Shown here: piece after piece, positions 1 through 5,432 of the stretch
Numbering within the stretch: the stretch's first letter is position 1
How the letters are laid out: each line of letters opens with the position of its first letter
Source: Alphaproteobacteria bacterium
GTDB taxonomy: Bacteria; Pseudomonadota; Alphaproteobacteria; UBA828
Reading direction: 5' to 3'
DNA length: 7,775 nucleotides
NCBI GenBank assembly: GCA_018668475.1
Contig: JABJCZ010000415.1
Coordinates: forward strand, 1 to 7,775
Notes under the pieces: generated by a model
Database searches by the model: none
Told to the model about the DNA's origin: nothing
What the model saw: only the letters and a program-made list of their open reading frames with translations
Program-made: the position numbers and the translations under genes

Positions 1-476
1 CTTTTCCCGAGATCAAGGCGCTGAAGAAAATCGACAAGACGGCTTTCAAAAAGCTCTGCCACACGATTCGTGAGGATGGTGCGTTTGTTGAGGCTGGCGA
101 GAATGACAACCTGATCGTTCAGAAACTTGAGGCGAATCCACGGGCGTTCGGCATTTTTGGGCACAGTTTTCTTGACCAAAATCGCGATAAACTGCAGGGC
201 AGCATTGTTGATGATGTGGAGCCGACGTTTGACAATATCGCCGCCGGGGATTACCCGGTTTCCCGCTCGCTCTTCTTCTACGCCAAGCTCGCCCATGTCG
301 GTGTTGTTCCCGGCATCGAAGAATATCTCGCCGAGTTTACGGATGAAGAAACCTGGGGAGATTTTGGCTACCTGACCGACAAGGGCCTGATACCGCTTCT
401 TGAAGAGGAGCGCGAGGAAGTGCGTGATCGCGCGATGAGCTTAACGCCGCTTGATGCGCAGGAAATCACCCACTAG
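1..476 (+). CDS. pstS: PstS-like phosphate ABC transporter substrate-binding protein, C-terminal part
   Basis: Only the last 157 residues are visible. The first complete codon is at position 3, the frame is open to the left edge, and the stop is TAG at 474-476. The protein should be the periplasmic solute-binding component that captures inorganic phosphate and delivers it to the PstCA permease. The call rests on recognisable C-terminal family segments: QKLEANPRAFGIFG (the loop that holds the second lobe), DYPVSRSLFFYAK, the HVGVVPGIEEYLAEF helix, and GYLTDKGLIPL near the end. These match the alphaproteobacterial PstS type rather than a generic solute-binding protein. The signal peptide and most phosphate-contacting residues lie outside the window. 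No pstC, pstA or pstB follows; the next gene is convergent and starts its stop codon only 30 bp away. The gene is therefore either an orphan binding protein or the last gene of its operon. Confidence 0.85.
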   Translation, partial: FPEIKALKKIDKTAFKKLCHTIREDGAFVEAGENDNLIVQKLEANPRAFGIFGHSFLDQNRDKLQGSIVDDVEPTFDNIAAGDYPVSRSLFFYAKLAHVGVVPGIEEYLAEFTDEETWGDFGYLTDKGLIPLLEEEREEVRDRAMSLTPLDAQEITH

Positions 477-506
477 AGCCCTTGCGCTGGAAAGCACCTC
501 TCGTGT

Positions 507-2690
507 CTAGGCCGTGAAGTCGAGCACGATGTCGGATATGACGACGGCAGCGCCTGTCGAGGCGAGGGTGGTGTAGCCGGCGGTTGAGGAGTCGTCATCG
601 TAGACGAGAACGTTCGTAGCGGTATCGAACACCAGATGGTTGACGCCTGCGGCAGCTCCCGAGTTAGTGCCATCATAACCCCTCATCGAGAAGAAATTGA
701 CATTAGCAGTGAGGGTCGACAGACCAAAGGCCTCACCGCTGATTTGGATTGTGTCACCGTCACCGCTGGTGAAGTCTGAGATCGTATCGCCGCCGATGGC
801 AATGGCAAGGTCCGTGAGTAAGGCCTCGCCGTCAGCGATTTCGGCATAAGCGAATGTGTCAGCATCGGCTGCGCCGCCGATCAACAAATCGTTGCCTTCT
901 CCACCGAACAGCGTGTCGTCGCCAGCGTCACCCGACAACGTATCATCGCCCGTACCACCTTCGAGGGCATCATTGCCGAAGCCACCGAACAGGTCGTCGA
1001 CGCCACCAAAACCGAAAATAATGTCATCGCCGAGGTCGCCATCGATGAAGTCGTCCAGATTTGTGCCGTTAAGAATATCATTGCCCGACGTGCCAAGGAT
1101 TATAGTACCGGTGGCAACTTCGTCTTCGAGGATATCAATTAAAAAATCGTCGGTCGAATCCTCCGGTCCGGTATCGACTGGGCCCGTGTCCGACGCTGCA
1201 TCGAAAGTGCTGTCGAATGTGTCGAATGTCGAAAAACCGGTGAAATCGTCGGTTCCACCAGCAAGGTCGCCGCCAGCGTCGAACCCGCCGAAACCACCGT
1301 CATCAAATCCACCGTCGGCAAACGCGCCGTCGGCAAACGCGCCGTCGGCAAACGCGCCGTCGTCGCCTGACCCTGTGTCGCCTCCACCGGGCGAGTCAAA
1401 TGCTTCCCCCTCAAGGCCATCGCCAAAAGAGTCGTCGGCGAGTGCAGTCGAAAATTCGCTCTCGAACGCGGCGTCGGAAAAGTCGCCGCCAAGGGCGTCT
1501 TCGGTCGCGGTCACTGCAGCTTCTTCCGCAGCTGCAGCGGCCGTATCAAGGCTTTCACCAGAATCCATCGCTGTTTCAAAGGCGGCCCACGCGGCATCCG
1601 CTTCGGTCTCCAGTTCCGCTTCGGCCTCCAGTTCCGCTTCGGCCTCTGCCTCTGCCTCTGCTTGCGGGTCGGTTTCAGCGTTCGCTTCCGCTTGAGCCTG
1701 TGCGGCGGCTTCTGCTTGAGCCTCGGCCTGATTTCTGTCGTCCGATCCGTCCAGGTTCGCATCGACGCGCGGCAAGGCGCGGGAGACGGTGCCAAACAGG
1801 GCTTCGGCTTGAGCCGCTGAAAGGTTTACAGAATCCGCTGGTGCCTCAAAGACAGAAGACACCGCTGTCGTTGCAAAAGCGGAATCGAGTACCACGCTGC
1901 CTGAGGCGTTGTAGACCTCAAGCTGACCGACCGAGCCATCTTCGTCCGGCAGCAATGTGATGGTGTTGAGCTCACCCTCCTGGTCCCCACGTCCGCCAAC
2001 CTTAGTGCCGCGCACACCGAGAGTGGCGACCGGAGTGCGAATTTCCATATCGCCGGGGTTATTGGTGGCAATTTCGCCACTGACGAACACAAACACACCC
2101 TGCACGACCGAGAACAGCGACGAGCCTTCCTGCGACGTCGGGTCATAGATCAGCTCATCGAGGACCATGCGACCCTCATCACCGAGCGAAAAGGTTGACG
2201 CGTCTGCAAATACAAGGCCGACAGCGCTGTCCTCTGCGGTTTCCAGTACATCACCCTGGAAAACCGGAGAGCCTTCGGAGAGGGTCACTTGCGTGCCGTC
2301 GACCCGGGTGGCCGTGACGCCCCCCTGGAGTGTCTCAACGACACCAATTGCCTCAGCCTCGATGCCGTCGCCCTCTTGAACGTATTGGCCAGGTGCAAGG
2401 GGGCCGGCCAGTGCCGAAACCAGGTCCGAGGAGATGACGGCACCCCCCGGTGTCTCCAGCGCAGGCGGGGTCAGCGACGAAAAATAATCAACAATAAGTA
2501 ACTGGGTGCCGTCCGGTCCGGTCACGATCAGATCAGCGCCGGTACGGCTGAAATCGCCCTTCAGCAGCAAATTGGCGTCGGCCACCATGAGGGTGCTGGC
2601 ATCTGCGGCATACAGGATTTGTGCGAACGCCTGTCCGCCAGCAGCTGCCGGCGGATTGCCTTGAATTGTTGTGTCGTCACCACGTGCCAT
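507..2690 (-). CDS. FecR domain-RTX fusion protein, probable type I secretion substrate
   Basis: This 727-residue protein has no signal peptide or membrane segment. Residues 30-104 form a beta-rich N-terminal module (DLIVTGPDGTQ, LLIVDYF) that resembles prefix regions of large secreted adhesin-like proteins; I cannot name it firmly. Residues 116-228 are a FecR domain: GVVETLQGGVTATR, a GD-x-L-ET turn, FADASTFSLG, and the terminal RTPVATLGVRGTK signature. Residues 321-367 are an Ala/Glu repeat linker, and residues 400-510 a Gly/Asp/Phe-rich linker with a GAFAD repeat. Residues 533-604 are eight RTX nonapeptides that should form a Ca2+-bound beta-roll. Residues 634-727 (DTISDFTSGDGDTIQISG, then HLVFDTATNVLVYDDD, ending DIVLDFTA) look like the serralysin-type C-terminal region that holds an uncleaved type I secretion signal. 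Family knowledge: RTX proteins leave the cell through ABC-HlyD-TolC systems. Export and partnership with the TolC homologue in this window are inferred. The ATG at 2690 has only a weak AGGA 12 nt upstream, but no better start keeps the N-terminal module. Confidence 0.88.
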   Translation of the reverse strand: MARGDDTTIQGNPPAAAGGQAFAQILYAADASTLMVADANLLLKGDFSRTGADLIVTGPDGTQLLIVDYFSSLTPPALETPGGAVISSDLVSALAGPLAPGQYVQEGDGIEAEAIGVVETLQGGVTATRVDGTQVTLSEGSPVFQGDVLETAEDSAVGLVFADASTFSLGDEGRMVLDELIYDPTSQEGSSLFSVVQGVFVFVSGEIATNNPGDMEIRTPVATLGVRGTKVGGRGDQEGELNTITLLPDEDGSVGQLEVYNASGSVVLDSAFATTAVSSVFEAPADSVNLSAAQAEALFGTVSRALPRVDANLDGSDDRNQAEAQAEAAAQAQAEANAETDPQAEAEAEAEAELEAEAELETEADAAWAAFETAMDSGESLDTAAAAAEEAAVTATEDALGGDFSDAAFESEFSTALADDSFGDGLEGEAFDSPGGGDTGSGDDGAFADGAFADGAFADGGFDDGGFGGFDAGGDLAGGTDDFTGFSTFDTFDSTFDAASDTGPVDTGPEDSTDDFLIDILEDEVATGTIILGTSGNDILNGTNLDDFIDGDLGDDIIFGFGGVDDLFGGFGNDALEGGTGDDTLSGDAGDDTLFGGEGNDLLIGGAADADTFAYAEIADGEALLTDLAIAIGGDTISDFTSGDGDTIQISGEAFGLSTLTANVNFFSMRGYDGTNSGAAAGVNHLVFDTATNVLVYDDDSSTAGYTTLASTGAAVVISDIVLDFTA
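879..1094 (-). repeat. Eight tandem RTX nonapeptide repeats
   Basis: Inside the FecR-RTX gene, residues 533-604 split into eight consecutive nine-residue units without gaps. The first is GTSGNDILN and the last GGEGNDLLI, following the GGxGxDxUx pattern. The fourth unit (GFGGVDDLF) and the second (GTNLDDFID) deviate most. The 27-bp units are diverged at DNA level, so this is an old protein repeat, not a recent tandem duplication. The expected role is calcium-triggered folding into a parallel beta-roll once outside the cytoplasm. Confidence 0.9.
1312..1356. repeat. Three perfect 15-bp tandem repeats (GAFAD units)
   Basis: The unit ccgtcggcaaacgcg occurs three times back to back with no mismatch, and the next 6 bp begin a fourth copy. 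On the coding (minus) strand it encodes repeated Gly-Ala-Phe-Ala-Asp in the Gly/Asp-rich linker of the FecR-RTX protein, around residues 445-459. The 15-bp period keeps the frame, so copy-number change would alter linker length without breaking the gene. Confidence 0.95.
1601..1660. repeat. 18-bp and 6-bp tandem repeats encoding an Ala/Glu linker
   Basis: Two 18-bp units (1601-1618 and 1619-1636) differ at one base. A diverged third start follows, then three perfect copies of the hexamer cctctg (1643-1660). On the minus strand these encode alternating Ala-Glu and Leu-Glu residues (AEAEAEAELEAEAELE), a low-complexity acidic linker between the FecR domain and the Gly/Asp-rich region. All periods are multiples of three. 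Confidence 0.85.
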
Positions 2691-2823
2691 TATTTGTCCG
2701 AATCCTAAAGATCGTTCTCGATACTACCCGATCGTCATCCCTGCTGATCATGCGACGACAATGGATCTACGGTTGCTCAATGTCAGTGATGGATGAACAA
2801 GTTGCCGAGCAGAATAGTTTTAC

Positions 2824-2836
2824 GGGAAATTTTCCC
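2824..2836. promoter_or_regulatory. 13-bp inverted repeat, possible operator
   Basis: The sequence GGGAAA-T-TTTCCC is a perfect 6-1-6 inverted repeat in the AT-rich centre of the divergent intergenic region. It sits about 75 bp upstream of the rightward -10 element and about 135 bp upstream of the FecR-RTX start. Its symmetry and position fit a binding site for a dimeric regulator that could act on both genes. I do not recognise a specific regulator, and a 13-bp repeat of simple composition can arise by chance. Confidence 0.35.
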
Positions 2837-2909
2837 CAAATTTGTACGACATCATTGAAATAGCATCATTTAGTTAATGGAATCATAGCGCTGCGGTACA
2901 CAAATCAGG

Positions 2910-2918
2910 TGCTATACT
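2910..2918 (+). promoter_or_regulatory. Extended -10 promoter of the CHASE2-cyclase gene
   Basis: The nine bases TGCTATACT match the extended -10 form TGnTATAAT with one mismatch in the hexamer. No good -35 lies 16-18 bp upstream (the bases there are close to gctgcg), which is typical of extended -10 promoters. Transcription would start near 2925, giving a short leader of about 28 nt before the GTG start. Confidence 0.5.
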
Positions 2919-2942
2919 ACGCTCCACGGGCAGGAAGACTTC

Positions 2943-2955
2943 GGGGGACGGCGTG
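2943..2955 (+). promoter_or_regulatory. Ribosome binding site and GTG start of the cyclase gene
   Basis: A purine-rich GGGGGA (2943-2948) lies 4 nt before the GTG at 2953-2955, and a second AGGAAG (2932-2937) lies 15 nt before it. The GTG start is preferred because it gives a short basic N-terminus (KFFRRIFKRF) directly followed by the first membrane helix. The next ATG in frame falls inside that helix. Confidence 0.6.
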
Positions 2956-5169
2956 AAATTTTTTCGGCGGATTTTCAAGCGATTCAGTTGGGTTCACCTG
3001 ATCGCTTTGGGCCTTTTGATGGCTCTGATTGTTTTGCGCGTGGCGGACCCAGCGCCGCTTCAGTTGTTGCGGGCAAAAATATTCGATTTTTACCAACAAA
3101 TTGATCCCCGCGAGCCAAGCCGACAGCGTATTGCGATCATCGATCTGGATGAAGAAAGTCTGAGCGAGATCGGGCAGTGGCCTTGGCCGCGCACGACAAT
3201 CGCAAAACTCGTCAACAATACCTACCGATACGGAGTTGCCGGGCTTGCCTTCGATATTCTGTTTGCCGAACCAGACAGGACATCGCCTGAGCTGATTGCC
3301 GGAACCATTCGCGGGCTCGGCAAGAAAGCCCGCGAGGAACTTGAAAAACTGCCAAGCAACGATTCTGTACTGGCCCGAATTCTGGCGCGTGGCCCAGGCG
3401 TTCTTGGCCAGACGACGACGACAAGTGTGGTGACCGAGGACGACCGGAAGTCGGTCAAGGCGACATTTGGCTACAAGGCGCCAAAAGGCGTAAAACCCGC
3501 CGATTTCATGCTCAAGTTCCCGGATATGGTGCGGAACTTGGAAGTGCTTGAGAACGCGGCGCCGGGAATCGGCATGTTTTCGTTCAAGCCGTCGATAGAC
3601 GGCATCGTCCGTCAGGTGCCGCTTGTCATGCGCGTTGGCAAAAGAGTGTATCCGTCTCTTTCACTTGAGTTGCTGCGGGTGGCCACCGGCCAGAAGACCA
3701 TTGTGGTGAAGGCCAATAGGGCGGGCATCGAATCCGTGGTGGTTGCCGGGCTTGAGATCCCGACCGACAAGAACGGTCAGGTCTGGGTCAAGTTCGGCAA
3801 GCATAATCGTGACATGTATATTTCGGCTAAAGATGTTCTCAATAAAACTGTTCCAAAAGAACGGCTTGAGGGCCATTTAGTGTTTTTTGGCACTTCGGCT
3901 GCAGGTCTTCTTGATATCAAGGCGACACCTCTGGACGCGGCTATTCCTGGTGTGGAAGTTCACGCGCAGGTCCTGCAAAACATACTCGACAAGGTTCATC
4001 TCATTAATCCGGGCTGGTCGATTGGGGCCGAACTTGTGGGGTTGGTTGTTGTTGGCCTGCTTCTGATCGGGCTGGTGCCGTTTCTTGGCGCGCTCTGGAC
4101 ACTGGCACTGGGTACGGTTGCCATCGTCGGATTGGTCGGGGTCAGCTGGTGGGGGTATCAGTCCGGCGGCATCCTGCTTGATATGATCTACGTGGCGGTT
4201 TCCATCTTTCTGGTCTACGCCGTTCTCACTTACCTCAACTACATGCAGGAAGAGCGAGACAGACGGCAGGTCAAGGGAGCCTTCGGGCGGTATCTGTCAC
4301 CTGACCTTGTGGCGCGACTGGCCGACGACCCGAGCAAGCTGGCGTTGGGCGGTGAAATGCGCAACATGACCTTGTTGTTCGCCGATATCCGCGGGTTTAC
4401 GACCATATCCGAGCAATTTGATGCGGAGGGGCTGACCCGGTTTATCAATCGCTACCTCACGCCTATGACCGAGGTCATCCTTAGTCGCCGCGGCTGCATC
4501 GATAAATATATGGGCGATTGCATCATGGCGTTCTGGAATGCGCCGTTGGATGATGAAGAACACGCGAGAAACGGCGTTCGGTCGGCCCTCGCCATGTTCA
4601 AGGAAAGTGACCGGATGAACGAGGATCTCAAGCGCGAGGCCGAAGAAGAAAATCGCAAGTACATTCCACTGCGCATCGGGGCCGGCCTCAACACAGGCGT
4701 ATGTTGTGTCGGCAACATGGGCTCTGATATGCGGTTCGATTACTCGGTTCTCGGCGATGATGTGAACCTTGCTGCCCGCCTTGAAGGTCAGTCCAAGACC
4801 TATGGTGTGGATATCGTCCTCGGTCAGCGCACCTACAACGAGGTCACCGATTTTGCCTGTGTTGAGCTTGACCGTATTCAGGTGAAGGGCAAGACGGTGC
4901 CGGTTGATATCTTCTGCGTTCTTGGCGATGCAGAGCGAGCAGCAACGCCAGAGTTTCAGGCGATGGCCAAGGTAAATGCGGAGATGATTGCCGCATACCG
5001 GTCGAAGGATTGGGCGACAACGAAGCAGAAGATTGTCGAAGGCGAAGCGGCCGATAAGGACAACGAGCTGGGTGTGCTTCGTGGGATCTATACTGAGCGC
5101 ACCGAAGCCTACGAAGAAAATCCACCGGCTGACGACTGGGATGGCGCCTTTATTGCGACGAGCAAATAG
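2953..5169 (+). CDS. CHASE2-domain membrane adenylate cyclase (class III)
   Basis: This 738-residue membrane receptor should make cAMP from ATP in response to a periplasmic signal. A basic N-terminus and one helix (about 13-30) lead into a CHASE2 sensor (about 35-345) with its typical IAIIDLDEESL and GQWPWPR segments. Three hydrophobic helices (about 357-377, 379-400, 407-428) return the chain to the cytoplasm. The class III cyclase domain covers about 465-660. Metal-binding Asp478 (LLFADIRGFT) and Asp522 (DKYMGD) are 44 residues apart, as in mycobacterial Rv1625c. Lys518 is the adenine-selecting lysine. Ser598 takes the usual Thr/Asp position in DYSVLGDDVN. Asn605 and Arg609 (VNLAARL) are the transition-state residues. 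The catalytic set is therefore complete, and ATP rather than GTP is expected. A helical tail (661-738) ends with PPADDWDGAF, a tail type I associate with alphaproteobacterial cyclases. The gene is divergent from the FecR-RTX gene, which suggests, but does not prove, a shared function. The signal sensed is unknown. Confidence 0.92.
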   Translation: MKFFRRIFKRFSWVHLIALGLLMALIVLRVADPAPLQLLRAKIFDFYQQIDPREPSRQRIAIIDLDEESLSEIGQWPWPRTTIAKLVNNTYRYGVAGLAFDILFAEPDRTSPELIAGTIRGLGKKAREELEKLPSNDSVLARILARGPGVLGQTTTTSVVTEDDRKSVKATFGYKAPKGVKPADFMLKFPDMVRNLEVLENAAPGIGMFSFKPSIDGIVRQVPLVMRVGKRVYPSLSLELLRVATGQKTIVVKANRAGIESVVVAGLEIPTDKNGQVWVKFGKHNRDMYISAKDVLNKTVPKERLEGHLVFFGTSAAGLLDIKATPLDAAIPGVEVHAQVLQNILDKVHLINPGWSIGAELVGLVVVGLLLIGLVPFLGALWTLALGTVAIVGLVGVSWWGYQSGGILLDMIYVAVSIFLVYAVLTYLNYMQEERDRRQVKGAFGRYLSPDLVARLADDPSKLALGGEMRNMTLLFADIRGFTTISEQFDAEGLTRFINRYLTPMTEVILSRRGCIDKYMGDCIMAFWNAPLDDEEHARNGVRSALAMFKESDRMNEDLKREAEEENRKYIPLRIGAGLNTGVCCVGNMGSDMRFDYSVLGDDVNLAARLEGQSKTYGVDIVLGQRTYNEVTDFACVELDRIQVKGKTVPVDIFCVLGDAERAATPEFQAMAKVNAEMIAAYRSKDWATTKQKIVEGEAADKDNELGVLRGIYTERTEAYEENPPADDWDGAFIATSK

Positions 5170-5190
5170 CCAGCCCATTTCTCAGCGCGT

Positions 5191-5213
5191 GCGCCGAGGA
5201 TGAGGCGCGTTTG
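5191..5213 (+). terminator. Possible weak terminator after the cyclase gene
   Basis: About 20 nt after the stop codon, GCGCC (5191-5195) pairs with GGCGC (5204-5208) across an 8-nt loop and is followed shortly by TTT. The stem is only 5 bp plus wobble pairs and the T-run is short, so efficient intrinsic termination is doubtful. Confidence 0.25.
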
Positions 5214-5329
5214 TGGCTACAGGTGTGTTTGACGCACGTGTTTGAGAACTTGCCGGGCGTACGCACCAACGGGCGCCAGTTGCCACACTAACTCCTCGCT
5301 ATAATCATATATGGGTTGAAAACGTTCCG

Positions 5330-5361
5330 GACGGGCAGGAGTCCGGGTCCAGCTACCCGTC
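5330..5361. other. Imperfect hairpin (9-bp arms) in the convergent region
   Basis: GACGGGCAG (5330-5338) pairs with CTACCCGTC (5353-5361) with one C-A mismatch and a 14-nt loop. On the minus strand the hairpin is followed after about 7 nt by TTTT, so it could act as a late terminator for the TolC-family transcript, but the gap is longer than in a classical intrinsic terminator. It also lies about 25 nt downstream of the plus-strand TATAAT. Confidence 0.3.
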
Positions 5362-5386
5362 GCGCATGCCGCGATACGTTGGGGCC

Positions 5387-5414
5387 GCCGTCCCGATCCT
5401 GCTGGAGGAACGGC
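5387..5414 (-). other. Hairpin just past the TolC-family stop codon
   Basis: On the minus strand GCCGTTCC pairs with GGGACGGC over 8 bp (one T-G wobble), with a 12-nt loop that can add three more pairs. It begins 18 nt after the stop codon. No T-run follows on the minus strand, so it is not a classical intrinsic terminator. It may protect the 3' end of the mRNA or assist termination. Confidence 0.35.
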
Positions 5415-5432
5415 AAAAGGTCGGCTGGTCTA

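Larger units (their letters stand above)
2691..2952. other. Divergent intergenic region between FecR-RTX and CHASE2-cyclase genes
   Basis: These 262 bp must carry the promoters of both divergent genes. They are visibly more AT-rich than the flanking genes in the stretch 2810-2890. The rightward promoter and a 13-bp inverted repeat are listed separately. For the leftward gene I found no convincing -35/-10 pair: TATGAT lies on the minus strand at 2882-2887 but has no good -35 and would give a leader of about 190 nt, and TAGTAT close to the gene also lacks a -35. No small gene is supported here. Confidence 0.7.
5170..5432. other. Convergent intergenic region between cyclase and TolC-family genes
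   Basis: Both flanking genes end here, leaving 263 bp without a supported gene. The region holds a weak GC-rich hairpin after the cyclase stop, an isolated perfect TATAAT on the plus strand (5300-5305), and two further hairpins described separately. Short open frames exist on both strands, but none has a ribosome binding site or a recognisable product. Confidence 0.65.

Noticed and set aside
856..1695. 279-codon open frame on the plus strand, very Ser/Pro/Ala-rich
   Set aside because: It lies wholly antisense to the FecR-RTX gene. Its composition is just the mirror of the Asp/Gly/Ala/Glu codons of the linkers and RTX repeats, and it has no domain or signal.
2882..2887. Minus-strand TATGAT as the -10 of the FecR-RTX gene
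   Set aside because: No acceptable -35 lies 16-18 bp upstream, and the leader would be about 190 nt, so the hexamer alone is not enough.
4297..5178. 293-codon open frame on the minus strand
   Set aside because: It is antisense to the cyclase domain, whose motifs are intact on the plus strand. The minus-strand product shows no recognisable family.
5280..5305. TTGCCA and TATAAT as a complete sigma-70 promoter
   Set aside because: The spacer is only 14 bp, too short for a normal promoter. Only the TATAAT itself is kept as an observation.
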